Below, in pieces: positions 33,918 to 43,113 of a stretch of 48,832 nt of DNA. This DNA comes from Chlorogloeopsis fritschii PCC 6912 (GTDB taxonomy: Bacteria > Cyanobacteriota > Cyanobacteriia > Cyanobacteriales > Nostocaceae), in the NCBI RefSeq assembly GCF_000317285.1, contig NZ_AJLN01000071.1, forward strand, positions 1 through 48,832, read 5' to 3'. Position 1 is the first letter of the stretch. The number at the start of each line of letters is the position of its first letter. Both the position numbers and the translations under genes were made by a program. The notes under the pieces were generated by a model. It saw only the letters and a list, made by a program, of their open reading frames with translations, had not been told where the DNA came from and searched no databases.

Positions 33918-34190
33918 TTAATTTTCCCGAAAACGTATGACTGCATCTGGACGGTGTCGCATTTGCTCATTTCTCCTCTGAAACTCGACTAAATATGGTC
34001 TACTAAAGCGCTCTAATTCTTGCGTTTCTTTTACTATCCGCTCAATATCTGCATTAAGCTTTTTTCTGTTTTGCTCTAATTTCTGCCTATTTGTTACTGA
34101 TAGGCGATCGCTTGGCTGCGTTTGTCGTGCTAAAGCAGTAGCAGGTGTAAAAAATAGAACCATTACTAATAATACAGTTGTTAATTCCAT
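33918..34190 (-). CDS. Small secreted basic helical protein
   Basis: The 90-residue product has a signal peptide (MELTTVLLVMVLFFTPATALA, probable cleavage after ALA) and a charged helical mature part rich in Arg, Glu and Gln ('RQKLEQNRKKLNADIERIVKETQELERFSRPYLVEFQRRNEQMRHRPDAV'). It would be periplasmic. No family is recognised. A purine-rich GGAGGTGG ribosome site sits just before the ATG at 34190. It lies 35 bp after the CheR gene's start-side neighbour region on the opposite side of metK and shares the strand of the signalling island upstream. Confidence 0.6.
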   Translation of the reverse strand: MELTTVLLVMVLFFTPATALARQTQPSDRLSVTNRQKLEQNRKKLNADIERIVKETQELERFSRPYLVEFQRRNEQMRHRPDAVIRFREN

Positions 34191-34225
34191 ACGCTTCCAC
34201 CTCCTAAACGATGGCTGCCTTGAAT

Positions 34226-35599
34226 TTAGTGTATATTTTTGGATTCTTTTTGAGTATTATTTAGCTCTTGTTTTGTAGAATTTAATACTTCTTTTGTTAA
34301 ATGTAATTCCTGAGTCACCCTTGCAAGAGTTGAGTTTAAGCGTTCAATTTCATCCTTTAGGTATATGTATTGGGTAACATCAATAAAAGTGAGGTTTGCA
34401 CCTAGCAGCTTACCCTCTGGATCTAATATTGGTGTAATGTGGATGTCTAAATAAGTTGTGCCATTATCATTTACCCACTTTATATTTTTCAGGCTGAACG
34501 GATGGCGATCGCGATTTAGCTGCCTCATCAAAGCCCATGAATTTACAATTTGCCCTATCTCTAGATCTCGCACTAGCGCGCCTATATTACTGTTTGTCAA
34601 ACCAAACAGAGCGTAGGCTTGTTCGTTAGCAACAATCAAGCAACCACCGTAACTCACTGCCAGCTGGGCAAATGGACTTGTCTTGAAGGCTGCTTGCCAG
34701 ATGTGGATCTTGGTAGTTAGAGGGTCAACAACTTTGCGGTTGTGAGTCTGAGGTAGAATCAGCAAGTGCTCATCCAAACCGAGTTTTTCCCCTTTAGTAT
34801 AAATACGATGCTTCAGACTAACAGGGATAAAAATTTGTCTGTCGTTGAGCAAGCTTTCTGAGTTACCCAAAAACAGAAAGCCCTTATCAGTCAATGCAAA
34901 ATGAAAGCGAACCAAAATACTTGCTTGGGTTTCGCGTTTGAAGTAGATTAGGACATTACGGCACACGAGCAGGTCAATTTTAGACATGGGCGCATCAACA
35001 GCCAAGTTATGGCGACCAAAGATGATTGAGCGGCGCAGTTGGGGGCAAAAAACGTAGCCCTGCTCGGTTTGCTCAAAGTACTTAGAAAGTAGCTGAGTTG
35101 GAATGTCTGCTACCTCGTTCTCGTTATAAATACCTTGTTGTGCTTGCTTGAGTGCAACTTCATCTATATCCGTGGCAAACAATTGCACTCGCTGCAAATA
35201 TTGCTCGATGCCTAAGATTTCAACCAGCAACATCACAAGTGTATAAACTTCCTGTCCAGAAGCACAGCCAGCGCTCCAAACTCGGATTCGTTCATATGGC
35301 TGCTTGCTTGTAATAATTTGGGGAATGATTGTGTTAGCTAAATAATCCCAAGCATTGCGATCGCGAAAAAAGCCAGAGAAGTTAATCAAAATGGTGTCAA
35401 GCAGGGGAGCGCACTCTTGGGGATGAGCCTGTAGGTATTGCAAGTAGCTCGTATAGTTCTCTATTCCTAACTGCTGCATCCGGCGTTGTAACCTACGCAT
35501 CAAAGAATCAGGTTTGTAACCTGTTAGATCGTAACCACAGTTTTGCTTGAGGTAATGCAACAAAGCATCAAACTCTGGGTTGACCTCTGATGTGCTCAT
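34226..35599 (-). CDS. CheR-type methyltransferase with PAS domain
   Basis: In this 457-residue protein, residues 1-60 are the CheR N-terminal helical domain ('YDLTGYKPDSLMRRLQRRM'). Residues 70-275 are the SAM-dependent methyltransferase with SAGCASGQE at 109-117, 'LFATDIDEVAL' and 'IDLLVCRNVLIYF'. Residues about 300-405 are a PAS domain ('LDIHITPILDPEGKLLGANLTFIDVTQY'). Residues 408-450 are a coiled coil that stops early. CheR enzymes methylate glutamates on chemoreceptors, but no receptor or CheB is nearby, so another target is likely. It follows the giant kinase by 270 bp on the same strand, suggesting a shared pathway. The coiled-coil tail looks shorter than in similar cyanobacterial proteins. 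Confidence 0.85.
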   Translation of the reverse strand: MSTSEVNPEFDALLHYLKQNCGYDLTGYKPDSLMRRLQRRMQQLGIENYTSYLQYLQAHPQECAPLLDTILINFSGFFRDRNAWDYLANTIIPQIITSKQPYERIRVWSAGCASGQEVYTLVMLLVEILGIEQYLQRVQLFATDIDEVALKQAQQGIYNENEVADIPTQLLSKYFEQTEQGYVFCPQLRRSIIFGRHNLAVDAPMSKIDLLVCRNVLIYFKRETQASILVRFHFALTDKGFLFLGNSESLLNDRQIFIPVSLKHRIYTKGEKLGLDEHLLILPQTHNRKVVDPLTTKIHIWQAAFKTSPFAQLAVSYGGCLIVANEQAYALFGLTNSNIGALVRDLEIGQIVNSWALMRQLNRDRHPFSLKNIKWVNDNGTTYLDIHITPILDPEGKLLGANLTFIDVTQYIYLKDEIERLNSTLARVTQELHLTKEVLNSTKQELNNTQKESKNIH

Positions 35600-35869
35600 G
35601 GTAAAGTCTGGGGTAATTATTAAATACGCTCAATGTGGAATTAGAAGTAGAGACGCGAAATTCACTTCTGGAAAGCCTGGGCTGTACGCATCTCTACAGC
35701 ACACCAAATCCTTGACATATCATTAGTTTTCATAATGCACACCAGATGTTAAATGATTATTTAAGCGTTAGCTTTTTTACAAAAATTTCTTGCGGGATGT
35801 TTAAGGATAAACTGCTTGTTATGATATTTTTCTTGAGATTAAATTATATTTATTGTTATTAAGTCTCTC

Positions 35870-38800
35870 TTACAGACTAACACCAACGAGCGGTAGCTTG
35901 ACAGTAAAGGTTGCACCTCGCCCAACTCCAGGACTTTCGGCATAGATCTTGCCACCGTGGAGTTCTACCAGATGATGAGCGATCGCGAGTCCCAGTCCTA
36001 ATCCGTTTTTTGAATGTGAGCTTTCAGACTGACGAAAAATATCAAAAACATGGGGTAGAAACTCGGCACTGATACCTTTGCCATTGTCTTTTACCACGAT
36101 CTGGGCTTGATTTTCAGTTATGTCCAGACGAACTTTAATTCTTCCTCCTTGAGGAGTAAATTTAATGGCATTAGTAAGTAAATTCAAGACAATTTGCTGC
36201 AAACGCTCCGGATCGCCTTCGACTGTTATTGATAAAGGGTCAACTATATACTCTAGGCAAATATCTTTTGTTTCCAGGGATTGACGCACTGTGGCGATCG
36301 CAGTATCTATTATAGATTTTAGATCCACAGACTGGTAATTAAGACTGATTTTGCCCGCAGCGATCCGCGAGATATCCAGTAAATCTTGGACAAGTTTGGC
36401 TTGCAGGGTGGCATTGCGCTCAATCGTCTCTAAGGCTTTCGCGAGCATGGCTGGATTGGGAGGACTGCTGCGGAGTAATCGCGCCCAACCAAGAATGGCG
36501 ACCAAGGGAGTATTTAGTTCGTGAGAAACTGTTGATAGTACCTCATCTTTCCTGCGGCTAATTGTTCTTTCCTGGCGGAGGGCTTCAGAGCGTAAGTGTG
36601 CCATTTGCAGATGAACATTGACACGGGTGACAAGTTCGGTGGCAGAGAAGGGTTTAATCAGATAATCGTCAGCCCCAGCTTGGAGTCCTTCAATTACGGA
36701 TTCTTCTCCGGCACGGGCAGACAGCAGAATAATCGGTACTTCTTTTGTGCGTGCATCAGCCCGCAATGCTTTGATTAACTCAAAACCGTCCATCTGTGGC
36801 ATCATCACATCAGAAAGAACCAGATCCGGCACTCGCTCAGTAGCTGCCGCCAGCGCTGCTGCTCCATCCGCAACGGCTTGAACTTCAACGTGTTCGCTTA
36901 ATATCCGTTTGAGGTAATCGCGCATATCGGCATTGTCATCGACAATAAGGACATGGGCAGAAAAAGGTGACAGGTGACAGGTGACAGGTGACAGGCAAGA
37001 CTCCTCCCTGTTCCCTGTTCCCCCAACCCTGTTCTCTTCTTCCGGCAACCAGCGCTCTGCCTCATGAACATAAGATGCTGTACCTAATGCAGTTGATGTC
37101 AGCGTGTGTGTTGCTTCGATACGCTCGCTTGGCAGGTGTGCTGTGCCTAATGGAATTGTGACGGTGAAGCAGCTTCCCACTCCTACGGTACTGCTTACAT
37201 CTACAGTTCCACCATGCATTTTGATCAACTCATGCACTAAAGCTAGACCAATTCCAGATCCTTCATGAGTTCTGGCTGTAGGTTTGCGGACTTGGTAAAA
37301 TCGCTCAAACACATGGGGCAGTTCTTCTGGCTCAATCCCGGTGCCTGTATCTTCTATCTGTAAAGTTACATAACGGTCATCAGCAAGATGCAGCCTGACG
37401 GCGATTTCACCTTCTAGGGTAAACTTAAAGGCGTTGGAGAGCAAATTCAGGACGATTTTCTCCCACATTTCTCGGTCTACATAGACTGGCTCGCCGATAG
37501 GTGGGCAATCGACAATTAACTGTAGCCCAGCCCGTTCAATGGCGGAACGAAACACACTGGCTAACTCAGTTGTGTACAGTGCCAAGTCGGTTGGTTCATA
37601 AACTGCTGACCTGCGTCCGGCTTCGATGCGGGAGAAGTCAAGCAGGGTATTAACCAGTTTCAGTAAACGCAAACTGTTGCGGTGGGCGAGTTCTAGCCGT
37701 TCTTGTTGTGCTTGAGGTAAGGGATTAGCAGAATCGCTCAGGGCATCTTGCAACGGAGCCAATGATAGCGTCAGCGGTGTGCGAAACTCATGGCTGACGT
37801 TGCTAAAGAAAAGGGTTTTGGCGCGATCGAGTTCTGCCAGAGATTCGGCGCGTTGGCGTTCTTGTTCGCGCTCAGATTGTTCTCGCACTCGCTGAAGTTC
37901 CGATTCGCGCATGGCTACTTCGGCTTTTGCGCGTTCGACCGCCGCCCAAGTGCGTTCGGCGGTTTCCTGCATAAGGGCGACCTCTGTCATCGTCCACTGG
38001 CGCGGTGTTCTGGAATGGGCGACGAGGGTGGCTACCCAGTGATTCCCTTTGACGAGCGGCACGGCGATGGTGGCAACCACGTCAATTCTGGTATAGGCTG
38101 CTTTTTCCGATTCGGTAAATTCGTCCGTGGTTACATCCGTCAGAACGACGGTTTCCCCATTTCTCAATTGCACAGCAGCGTCGCCAACATCCGTAACGTA
38201 AACGCTGCCGAGCAATTTCGGCACGCCCTCACGCACGTAGTTGTCGTGGATCGCGGTGGTGACATTGTCCGGCATCATCGTGGTGTAAAACACGCGGTCA
38301 GCCGCTAGATGCTCACCGATGACGTGCATCGCTGCTCGTTGAATTTCAATTGGGTCAGCCAGCGATCGCAACACATCCGACAACTTGACTCGAAAGGCAT
38401 CCATGTCAGCCGCGCGGCGCAATTGTTCTTCCGTGCGTTTGCGATCGCTGATGTCGTTGAACACCACGGCAACTTGACGGCTCCCTTCACCGCCAATCCA
38501 TGAGGCATAGGCGGTAAACCAACGGTCAACGGAGGCTGTGTAGTATTCGGTACGCCTGCCTCTGCCGGAAATCAAGACATCACTGTAGAAGTCAAGCCAC
38601 TCTTGTTCAAAATTGGGGGCGATTTCCAACAGCGTCTTGCCGACTGCATCGGTTAAGCCAGTTTGTTGCTCCCAGGCTGGATTCGTTTCCACAATCCGAA
38701 AGTCACAGGGATGACCTGATTCGTCAGGAATCATTTCCAGCAGGTTAAAGCCTTCGTCAATCGATGTGAATAGCGATCGATATTTTGCTTCTGATTCGCG

Positions 38801-41800
38801 CAATGCTTCTTCGGCGCGGGCACGTTCGAGGGGTGTCCAAATCCGCTCCGCCGTCTCGCGGATTAAATCCATTTCCAGGTCTGTCCAGGGGTGCGGGTGA
38901 ACATCGTGAATGGCGAGTATGGCGACCAGCTTCCCTCCCCTGATCAACGGCACGCCAGCCCCTGCCCCGATCTGGTAGGTGCGATAGGCATCGCGTTCTT
39001 CGGCACTGATCCGCGGATCAACAGTTAGGTCGTCGCTCCTGTAGGGGCGTCCGGCGGCAAAATCCTCGTTAACAAAGGTGCCGAAAGCGTCTATCCGGTA
39101 CTTCAAATCCAGCAGCGGCAAGCCGTTTGCATAGCCCACCCCGTCGGCACTATAGTATTCGCCGCTGCTGTCGCACTCGTGATACTGGGCGCGGCTCACG
39201 CCGAGATGCTCGCCAAGTAAGCGCATAGCAGCCGCTTTGATGTCATTCGGCTGCACGAATCGTTGCAGAATATCGTTGAGCTTCAGCAGAAACGCCTGCC
39301 GCTCCTGGTTCTCCCGCTCCGCCTCCTCAGCGAGGTGCAGCTTGGTCACCCTGGTGACCTGGTGAATGATGGCGGTGACCTGACCGGAGGCGTTGAGCAA
39401 CGGCGCGTTGATCGCCAGCCACCAATGCGGCTCTAACCCGCCGTCAGGAGTCACAATGTCATATCGCGTGCGAGCCATCGCGTCCGGTCGTCGTGAGGTC
39501 AGGACGCGATCCAGGGAGAGTGCGAGTGCCTCCGAACCAAGGGTGCCTGGGCGGTTCGGGTCGTCGGTGAAGACATCAAAAAGCCTGCGTCCGATGAGTC
39601 CTTCCGGCGTGGTCAGGGTGGCGGCGAAATAGGCTTCGTTCGCGGCGGTGATGGTAAAATCCGGTGGGTTCGGTTCCAGCACCATGAACGGAACTGGCGA
39701 TGCCGCAAACAGCGCGGCGTATTTTTCCTCGCTCTCGCGCAACGCTGCTTCGGCACGGGCGCGTTCGATGCGCGGGAAAACGCGGCTCGCAATTTCCTGC
39801 AAAAGCTCGATTTCGTCCGATCGCCAATCACGCGGTTCTCTGCTCGTTACGGTGATGTTTGCCACCCAGCGTCCGTGCTGCTGAAATGGAACAGTGACGA
39901 AGCTGCCGATTTTCAGCCGGGCGTAAGCCTCCGCGTTCGCGCGTTCGTCGCGTGCGGTGTTGCGGACGATGACCGTTTCGCCAGCGCGACCGGCGCGGGC
40001 GAATTCTTCGCCAAAATAATCCGCCAGCCGGAAGGTTTGCTTGAGACTCGAAACGTCTGCTGTGTTCCAGCCGTGATGTATAGTGGCTTCGTTTTTGGCT
40101 TCGTCAACGTCTGCAAAAATGCAGCCCGAAATTTGCAGGAATTCGCCGAGGCGCGTATCGACCGTTTGGATAATCTCGTCCGGCGCGGACAGCACAGATA
40201 AATCCTTGCCGATTTCGTTGAGAAAAGCGATGTTCGCTTCGCGGCGTTTGCGATCGGTAATATCCTCAAAAAGATTGGCAACCACCCTGCTTTCAGAGCC
40301 TCCCACCCGTGAGGTATGGGTTCGATACCATTGCTGAATACCTGCATGATAATTTTCATAACGGATGGGTTTGCCTGTTTTTACTACGCGGTCATAAGTT
40401 TCCAGCCAGTAGTCCTCGGAAGGAACAAACTCGCTGGTGAGCCTGCCTGCCACATTCTTTAAACCGGTTATTTTTTCAAATGCTGGGTTCGCCTCTAGCC
40501 AACGCATGTCAACAGGTTTGCCGCTATCGTCGTAGATCAACTCCAACACAGAAAGACCTTCCTCCATCGTCTCGAACAGCGATCGATATTTGGCTTCCGA
40601 TTCACGCAACGCGACTTCGGCTTCAATGGCATCCGTATTGTCGATCGTCACGCCCACATGACCGAGATAAACGCCATTGGCATTAAAGAGCGGTTGGGCA
40701 TAATTGTCGTGCCATCGCCACACCCCGTCATGCCGCCGAATGCGGTTGCGGTTGTGCCACAATCGCTGCTCGCGGACTGCTGCCAGATAATCAGCAATGT
40801 AAGATTCAGCATCGTCCGGATGAACTAAATTATGCCAACCCTCTCCGCGAATCTGCTCTGCACTCTTGCCCGTGAAATCTAGGAAATATTGATTGATGAA
40901 ACGATTATTGCCCTGCGCGTCGTTATACCAAATCAGGGCAGGTGCCGTGTTCGCCAGCGTGCGAAACCGTTCCTCAGACTCACGCAATGCTTCTTCACTA
41001 CGTTTGCGTTCCGTAATATCATAAGAGACCGCAAGCACAGCATATATTTCCCCATTTTCAGCCCGAAGCGGCGTTCCCCGTGAGATGTAAGTGCGATCGT
41101 GGGCATGGTGTTCATGCTCAAACGCCTCACCTGCAAGGGCTGCACGGTACATCGGCTCATAATTCGCGGCTAATTCGGGCGGCAGCACCTCGAAAATCGT
41201 ATGCCCAACGAAATCTTCCGGTTTGAATCCGGCGATCGCTAATGCTTCTCCTTCCGCCAGCAAATAGCGGAGATTGCGATCGACTACAAACGCCGCCCCA
41301 CCCGGAAGATTCGAGATCAGGGCGTGCGATCGCTCCTCCGCCTGTCTGCGTTCCACTATTTCTGCCTCTAAAGCCGCATTAGCCGCCAGCAATTCTCCTT
41401 TTTGGCGCTGCTTCAACAGCAAGACCGTGGCTGTAAAGTCTGCCAAACTCGTCATGATCCGCACGTCTTCAGAGTCAAAATGCCGTTGCTCATCATGAGA
41501 CATAATCCAGATGGTGCCAAGGGCATGGTTATCCGCAATCAACGGCAACACCAACCCTTCTACAATCGGCGTGTTTGCTGCCTGTAAATCAGTAAAATAC
41601 CGTTCGGGATGGGAATAAAGCTGAGGAGAACCGCGATCAAGACAGACTCCACAGGGGCTAAATTTACGGGGATTAGTGCCACCTACGTATCGTGCTAACG
41701 CTCCTGCTAATACATTCCAGCGAAAAACTTCTTCACCTGTTGGGGTTGTTTCTATTAAACTAACCCCTGCGGTTCCTGCATTGCACAAATCGAGTGCTAT

Positions 41801-41971
41801 GTCAACTAAAGTTTGAAGCATTGTTTGGGGCTGATTTACCAACTGCCGCGCCAATGCGTGCAATGCCTGATTTTCTTTTAGTAAGTTTGCCGAACGAGGA
41901 TTTCGCCGGGATAACTCCTCGGTGATGACAATATCTTTTAGTGTCACTGTATCTCTTTGAGGTCGTTGCAT
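35870..41971 (-). CDS. Giant multi-PAS/GAF hybrid histidine kinase with two kinase modules (2033 aa)
   Basis: Domains in order: N-terminal GAF (about 40-190), PAS (215-325), PAS (330-450), PAS (455-575), GAF (580-740), PAS (745-880), GAF (890-1050), PAS (1055-1180), GAF (1190-1350). HisKA follows with NVSHEFRTPL (His1394), then a HATPase (N-box LNLLSNAFKF, G boxes DTGTGI and GSGIGLAL), a receiver (acidic pair 1678-1679, Asp1721, Lys1773), a second HisKA (STVSHELNTP, His1817) and a second HATPase (DNGKGI, GLGLGLAI). All phosphotransfer residues are present. No membrane span is seen, so it is cytosolic. The middle (about 560-1360) is GC-rich compared with the ends. A heptamer repeat encodes part of the HATPase-receiver linker. 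The input signal is unknown. Confidence 0.92.
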   Translation of the reverse strand: MQRPQRDTVTLKDIVITEELSRRNPRSANLLKENQALHALARQLVNQPQTMLQTLVDIALDLCNAGTAGVSLIETTPTGEEVFRWNVLAGALARYVGGTNPRKFSPCGVCLDRGSPQLYSHPERYFTDLQAANTPIVEGLVLPLIADNHALGTIWIMSHDEQRHFDSEDVRIMTSLADFTATVLLLKQRQKGELLAANAALEAEIVERRQAEERSHALISNLPGGAAFVVDRNLRYLLAEGEALAIAGFKPEDFVGHTIFEVLPPELAANYEPMYRAALAGEAFEHEHHAHDRTYISRGTPLRAENGEIYAVLAVSYDITERKRSEEALRESEERFRTLANTAPALIWYNDAQGNNRFINQYFLDFTGKSAEQIRGEGWHNLVHPDDAESYIADYLAAVREQRLWHNRNRIRRHDGVWRWHDNYAQPLFNANGVYLGHVGVTIDNTDAIEAEVALRESEAKYRSLFETMEEGLSVLELIYDDSGKPVDMRWLEANPAFEKITGLKNVAGRLTSEFVPSEDYWLETYDRVVKTGKPIRYENYHAGIQQWYRTHTSRVGGSESRVVANLFEDITDRKRREANIAFLNEIGKDLSVLSAPDEIIQTVDTRLGEFLQISGCIFADVDEAKNEATIHHGWNTADVSSLKQTFRLADYFGEEFARAGRAGETVIVRNTARDERANAEAYARLKIGSFVTVPFQQHGRWVANITVTSREPRDWRSDEIELLQEIASRVFPRIERARAEAALRESEEKYAALFAASPVPFMVLEPNPPDFTITAANEAYFAATLTTPEGLIGRRLFDVFTDDPNRPGTLGSEALALSLDRVLTSRRPDAMARTRYDIVTPDGGLEPHWWLAINAPLLNASGQVTAIIHQVTRVTKLHLAEEAERENQERQAFLLKLNDILQRFVQPNDIKAAAMRLLGEHLGVSRAQYHECDSSGEYYSADGVGYANGLPLLDLKYRIDAFGTFVNEDFAAGRPYRSDDLTVDPRISAEERDAYRTYQIGAGAGVPLIRGGKLVAILAIHDVHPHPWTDLEMDLIRETAERIWTPLERARAEEALRESEAKYRSLFTSIDEGFNLLEMIPDESGHPCDFRIVETNPAWEQQTGLTDAVGKTLLEIAPNFEQEWLDFYSDVLISGRGRRTEYYTASVDRWFTAYASWIGGEGSRQVAVVFNDISDRKRTEEQLRRAADMDAFRVKLSDVLRSLADPIEIQRAAMHVIGEHLAADRVFYTTMMPDNVTTAIHDNYVREGVPKLLGSVYVTDVGDAAVQLRNGETVVLTDVTTDEFTESEKAAYTRIDVVATIAVPLVKGNHWVATLVAHSRTPRQWTMTEVALMQETAERTWAAVERAKAEVAMRESELQRVREQSEREQERQRAESLAELDRAKTLFFSNVSHEFRTPLTLSLAPLQDALSDSANPLPQAQQERLELAHRNSLRLLKLVNTLLDFSRIEAGRRSAVYEPTDLALYTTELASVFRSAIERAGLQLIVDCPPIGEPVYVDREMWEKIVLNLLSNAFKFTLEGEIAVRLHLADDRYVTLQIEDTGTGIEPEELPHVFERFYQVRKPTARTHEGSGIGLALVHELIKMHGGTVDVSSTVGVGSCFTVTIPLGTAHLPSERIEATHTLTSTALGTASYVHEAERWLPEEENRVGGTGNREESCLSPVTCHLSPFSAHVLIVDDNADMRDYLKRILSEHVEVQAVADGAAALAAATERVPDLVLSDVMMPQMDGFELIKALRADARTKEVPIILLSARAGEESVIEGLQAGADDYLIKPFSATELVTRVNVHLQMAHLRSEALRQERTISRRKDEVLSTVSHELNTPLVAILGWARLLRSSPPNPAMLAKALETIERNATLQAKLVQDLLDISRIAAGKISLNYQSVDLKSIIDTAIATVRQSLETKDICLEYIVDPLSITVEGDPERLQQIVLNLLTNAIKFTPQGGRIKVRLDITENQAQIVVKDNGKGISAEFLPHVFDIFRQSESSHSKNGLGLGLAIAHHLVELHGGKIYAESPGVGRGATFTVKLPLVGVSL
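36967..36994. repeat. Four-copy heptamer repeat inside kinase 1
   Basis: GTGACAG is repeated four times exactly, inside the gene. It encodes part of the linker (CLSPVTCHLSP) between the first HATPase and the receiver domain. The same repeat occupies the same place in the other giant kinase. Confidence 0.9.
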
Positions 41972-42004
41972 AGCGCTTATGGCTTCGGCTATATGGCAAT
42001 AATT

Positions 42005-42412
42005 TTATTCGTCGGCAATTGAAACGATTTTAATTTCTGTAACACGATGCATGGGTTTTGTAGTTTTTTCAGTGGTCACAAATTCCTCTGCATCAACAGA
42101 GAGCGCAGCCGCGATGTGAAGCCCGTCCATTGCAGCTAGACCATAGGTGCAGGAAATGCGATTTCCGGTTTGGACAATTTGCTCTAGTTTGGTTGCCCAG
42201 AGGGTAATGCTGCTAAAAAAACACTCATAGAACTCTGCTTCTGCCTGTTGTTGGTTATAGATTGCTTTTGGTAGGGTTTCTAGCTGGATGAAGGCGCTGG
42301 AAGCAAATTCGCGATCGCGAGCGTTGAGGATGTGAAGTGCAGCTAGTGACCGGATTGTATTGGCACGAGCCGCCGCAATCAGTACACCAGAATCGATAAA
42401 AGTTCGAGTCAT
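42005..42412 (-). CDS. vapC: PIN-domain toxin, VapC type
   Basis: The 135-residue protein begins MTRTFIDSGVLIAA with the first PIN acidic residue Asp7. Glu45 (FIQLETLPKA), Asp96 (GLAAMDGLHIAAAL) and an acidic/Thr pair near 113-115 (FVTTEKTTKPM) complete the metal site. VapC toxins are RNases held inactive by their antitoxin. The start codon abuts the stop of the antitoxin gene upstream, a typical translationally coupled pair. The 3' end lies 33 bp before the kinase 1 start. A frameshifted partial copy of this gene sits at 47073-47193. Confidence 0.85.
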   Translation of the reverse strand: MTRTFIDSGVLIAAARANTIRSLAALHILNARDREFASSAFIQLETLPKAIYNQQQAEAEFYECFFSSITLWATKLEQIVQTGNRISCTYGLAAMDGLHIAAALSVDAEEFVTTEKTTKPMHRVTEIKIVSIADE

Positions 42413-42655
42413 CTAATCTACTTCGCGCCAGCCGCCGCGACGCTCTCTTAGTTCCTGTTCAAGTTCTTCATCACTCAACAGGGGAGCGCCTGATGCAACG
42501 ATACGTTGACGAATTTCCCATAGCTTTTTGCCAAGGGGAGTTTGTGGAACAAATTCCGGCTGGGGTTTTAACGATTGTGCGAATTGAATCACTTGATCTT
42601 GCGCTTCAGGGGAGAGTTCGCGCCAATATTCTAGTAACTGTTCTTCTTTACTCAT
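42413..42655 (-). CDS. vapB: Antitoxin partner of the PIN toxin
   Basis: The 80-residue acidic-to-mixed protein (MSKEEQLLEYWRELSPEAQD...) has an N-terminal helix pair, 'VIQFAQSLKPQ', a middle PQTPLGKKLWEIRQRIVASG and an extended charged tail ('LLSDEELEQELRERRGGWREVD') suited to wrapping a PIN toxin. It directly precedes the toxin with no gap. The family resembles small cyanobacterial antitoxins of no strong name, so vapB here denotes position and role, not a proven fold. The 21-bp repeat array lies about 150 bp upstream. Confidence 0.75.
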   Translation of the reverse strand: MSKEEQLLEYWRELSPEAQDQVIQFAQSLKPQPEFVPQTPLGKKLWEIRQRIVASGAPLLSDEELEQELRERRGGWREVD

Positions 42656-43113
42656 AATAAGCTTATTCGAGTGAGCGCAAACTTAAAATCGAAATTCGAC
42701 ATTAGTTCTCACACCTATATCTCTAATTTAAAGCGTAGCTTGATAATCAATACTATTAAGCCAAACTTTTGCTGCTCCTCCTTTAATGTAACTTTAAAAT
42801 CATTTAACAAAATGCCTGTTTGCTTTCTCGTTTTGTCTAAATGCTTTCTCAAAATGCCATTTTGCTTTCTCATTTTGGTGTTTTCCGCAGGCAAAAAGGC
42901 ATATTGCTTACTCAAAATGCTTAAATGAGTTCTCATTTCGGTAAATCACGCACTCCTAAAGGTATTTTCCGCAAGCAAAAAGGCATATTGCTTACTCAAA
43001 ATGCTTAAATGAGTTCTCATTTCGGTAAAACGCGCACTCCTAAAGGTATTTTCCGCAATGAAAAAGCCTAAATGCTTTCTTAATCTGCTTGAATGCTTTT
43101 TGATTCGGGAAAT
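42656..43113. other. Intergenic region dominated by the 21-bp array
   Basis: Between the antitoxin start and the kinase 2 stop codon, 294 of 458 bp are the repeat array. The remaining 150 bp next to the antitoxin gene presumably hold its promoter. The segment CTTTAATGTAACTTTAAAAT (42781-42800) is shared with the second array locus near 47217-47235. Confidence 0.6.
42809..43102. repeat. Fourteen-unit, exactly phased 21-bp repeat array
   Basis: Fourteen 21-bp units run without a single indel. Many follow AAAATGCxTxxxTGCTTTCTC, alternating with ATTTxGGT-TTTTCCGCA-type units. Units 5-8 (42893-42976) and 9-12 (42977-43060) form an 84-bp direct repeat differing at about four positions, a recent internal duplication. 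The array starts 11 bp past the kinase 2 stop codon and ends about 150 bp before vapB. Because 21 is a multiple of 3, frames stay open by chance; on the minus strand the kinase frame continues through it with one further stop. Confidence 0.9.

Noticed and set aside
37790-38308. 172-aa plus-strand frame antisense to kinase 1
   Set aside because: It is a shadow of the GC-rich coding region; the kinase frame has clear GAF/PAS motifs across it.
42671-42936. Open frames on both strands in the 21-bp array (85 aa plus, 73 aa minus, RKQTGIL-like heptads), and the similar 47192-47404 frame
   Set aside because: A period divisible by three keeps frames open. The minus frame has stops at different units in the two loci, there is no ribosome site, and the frames follow the repeat rather than a gene.
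42809-43102. CRISPR array
   Set aside because: Units are contiguous with no spacers, the repeat is only 21 bp, and no cas gene is present. The same holds for 27691-27858 and 47243-47494.
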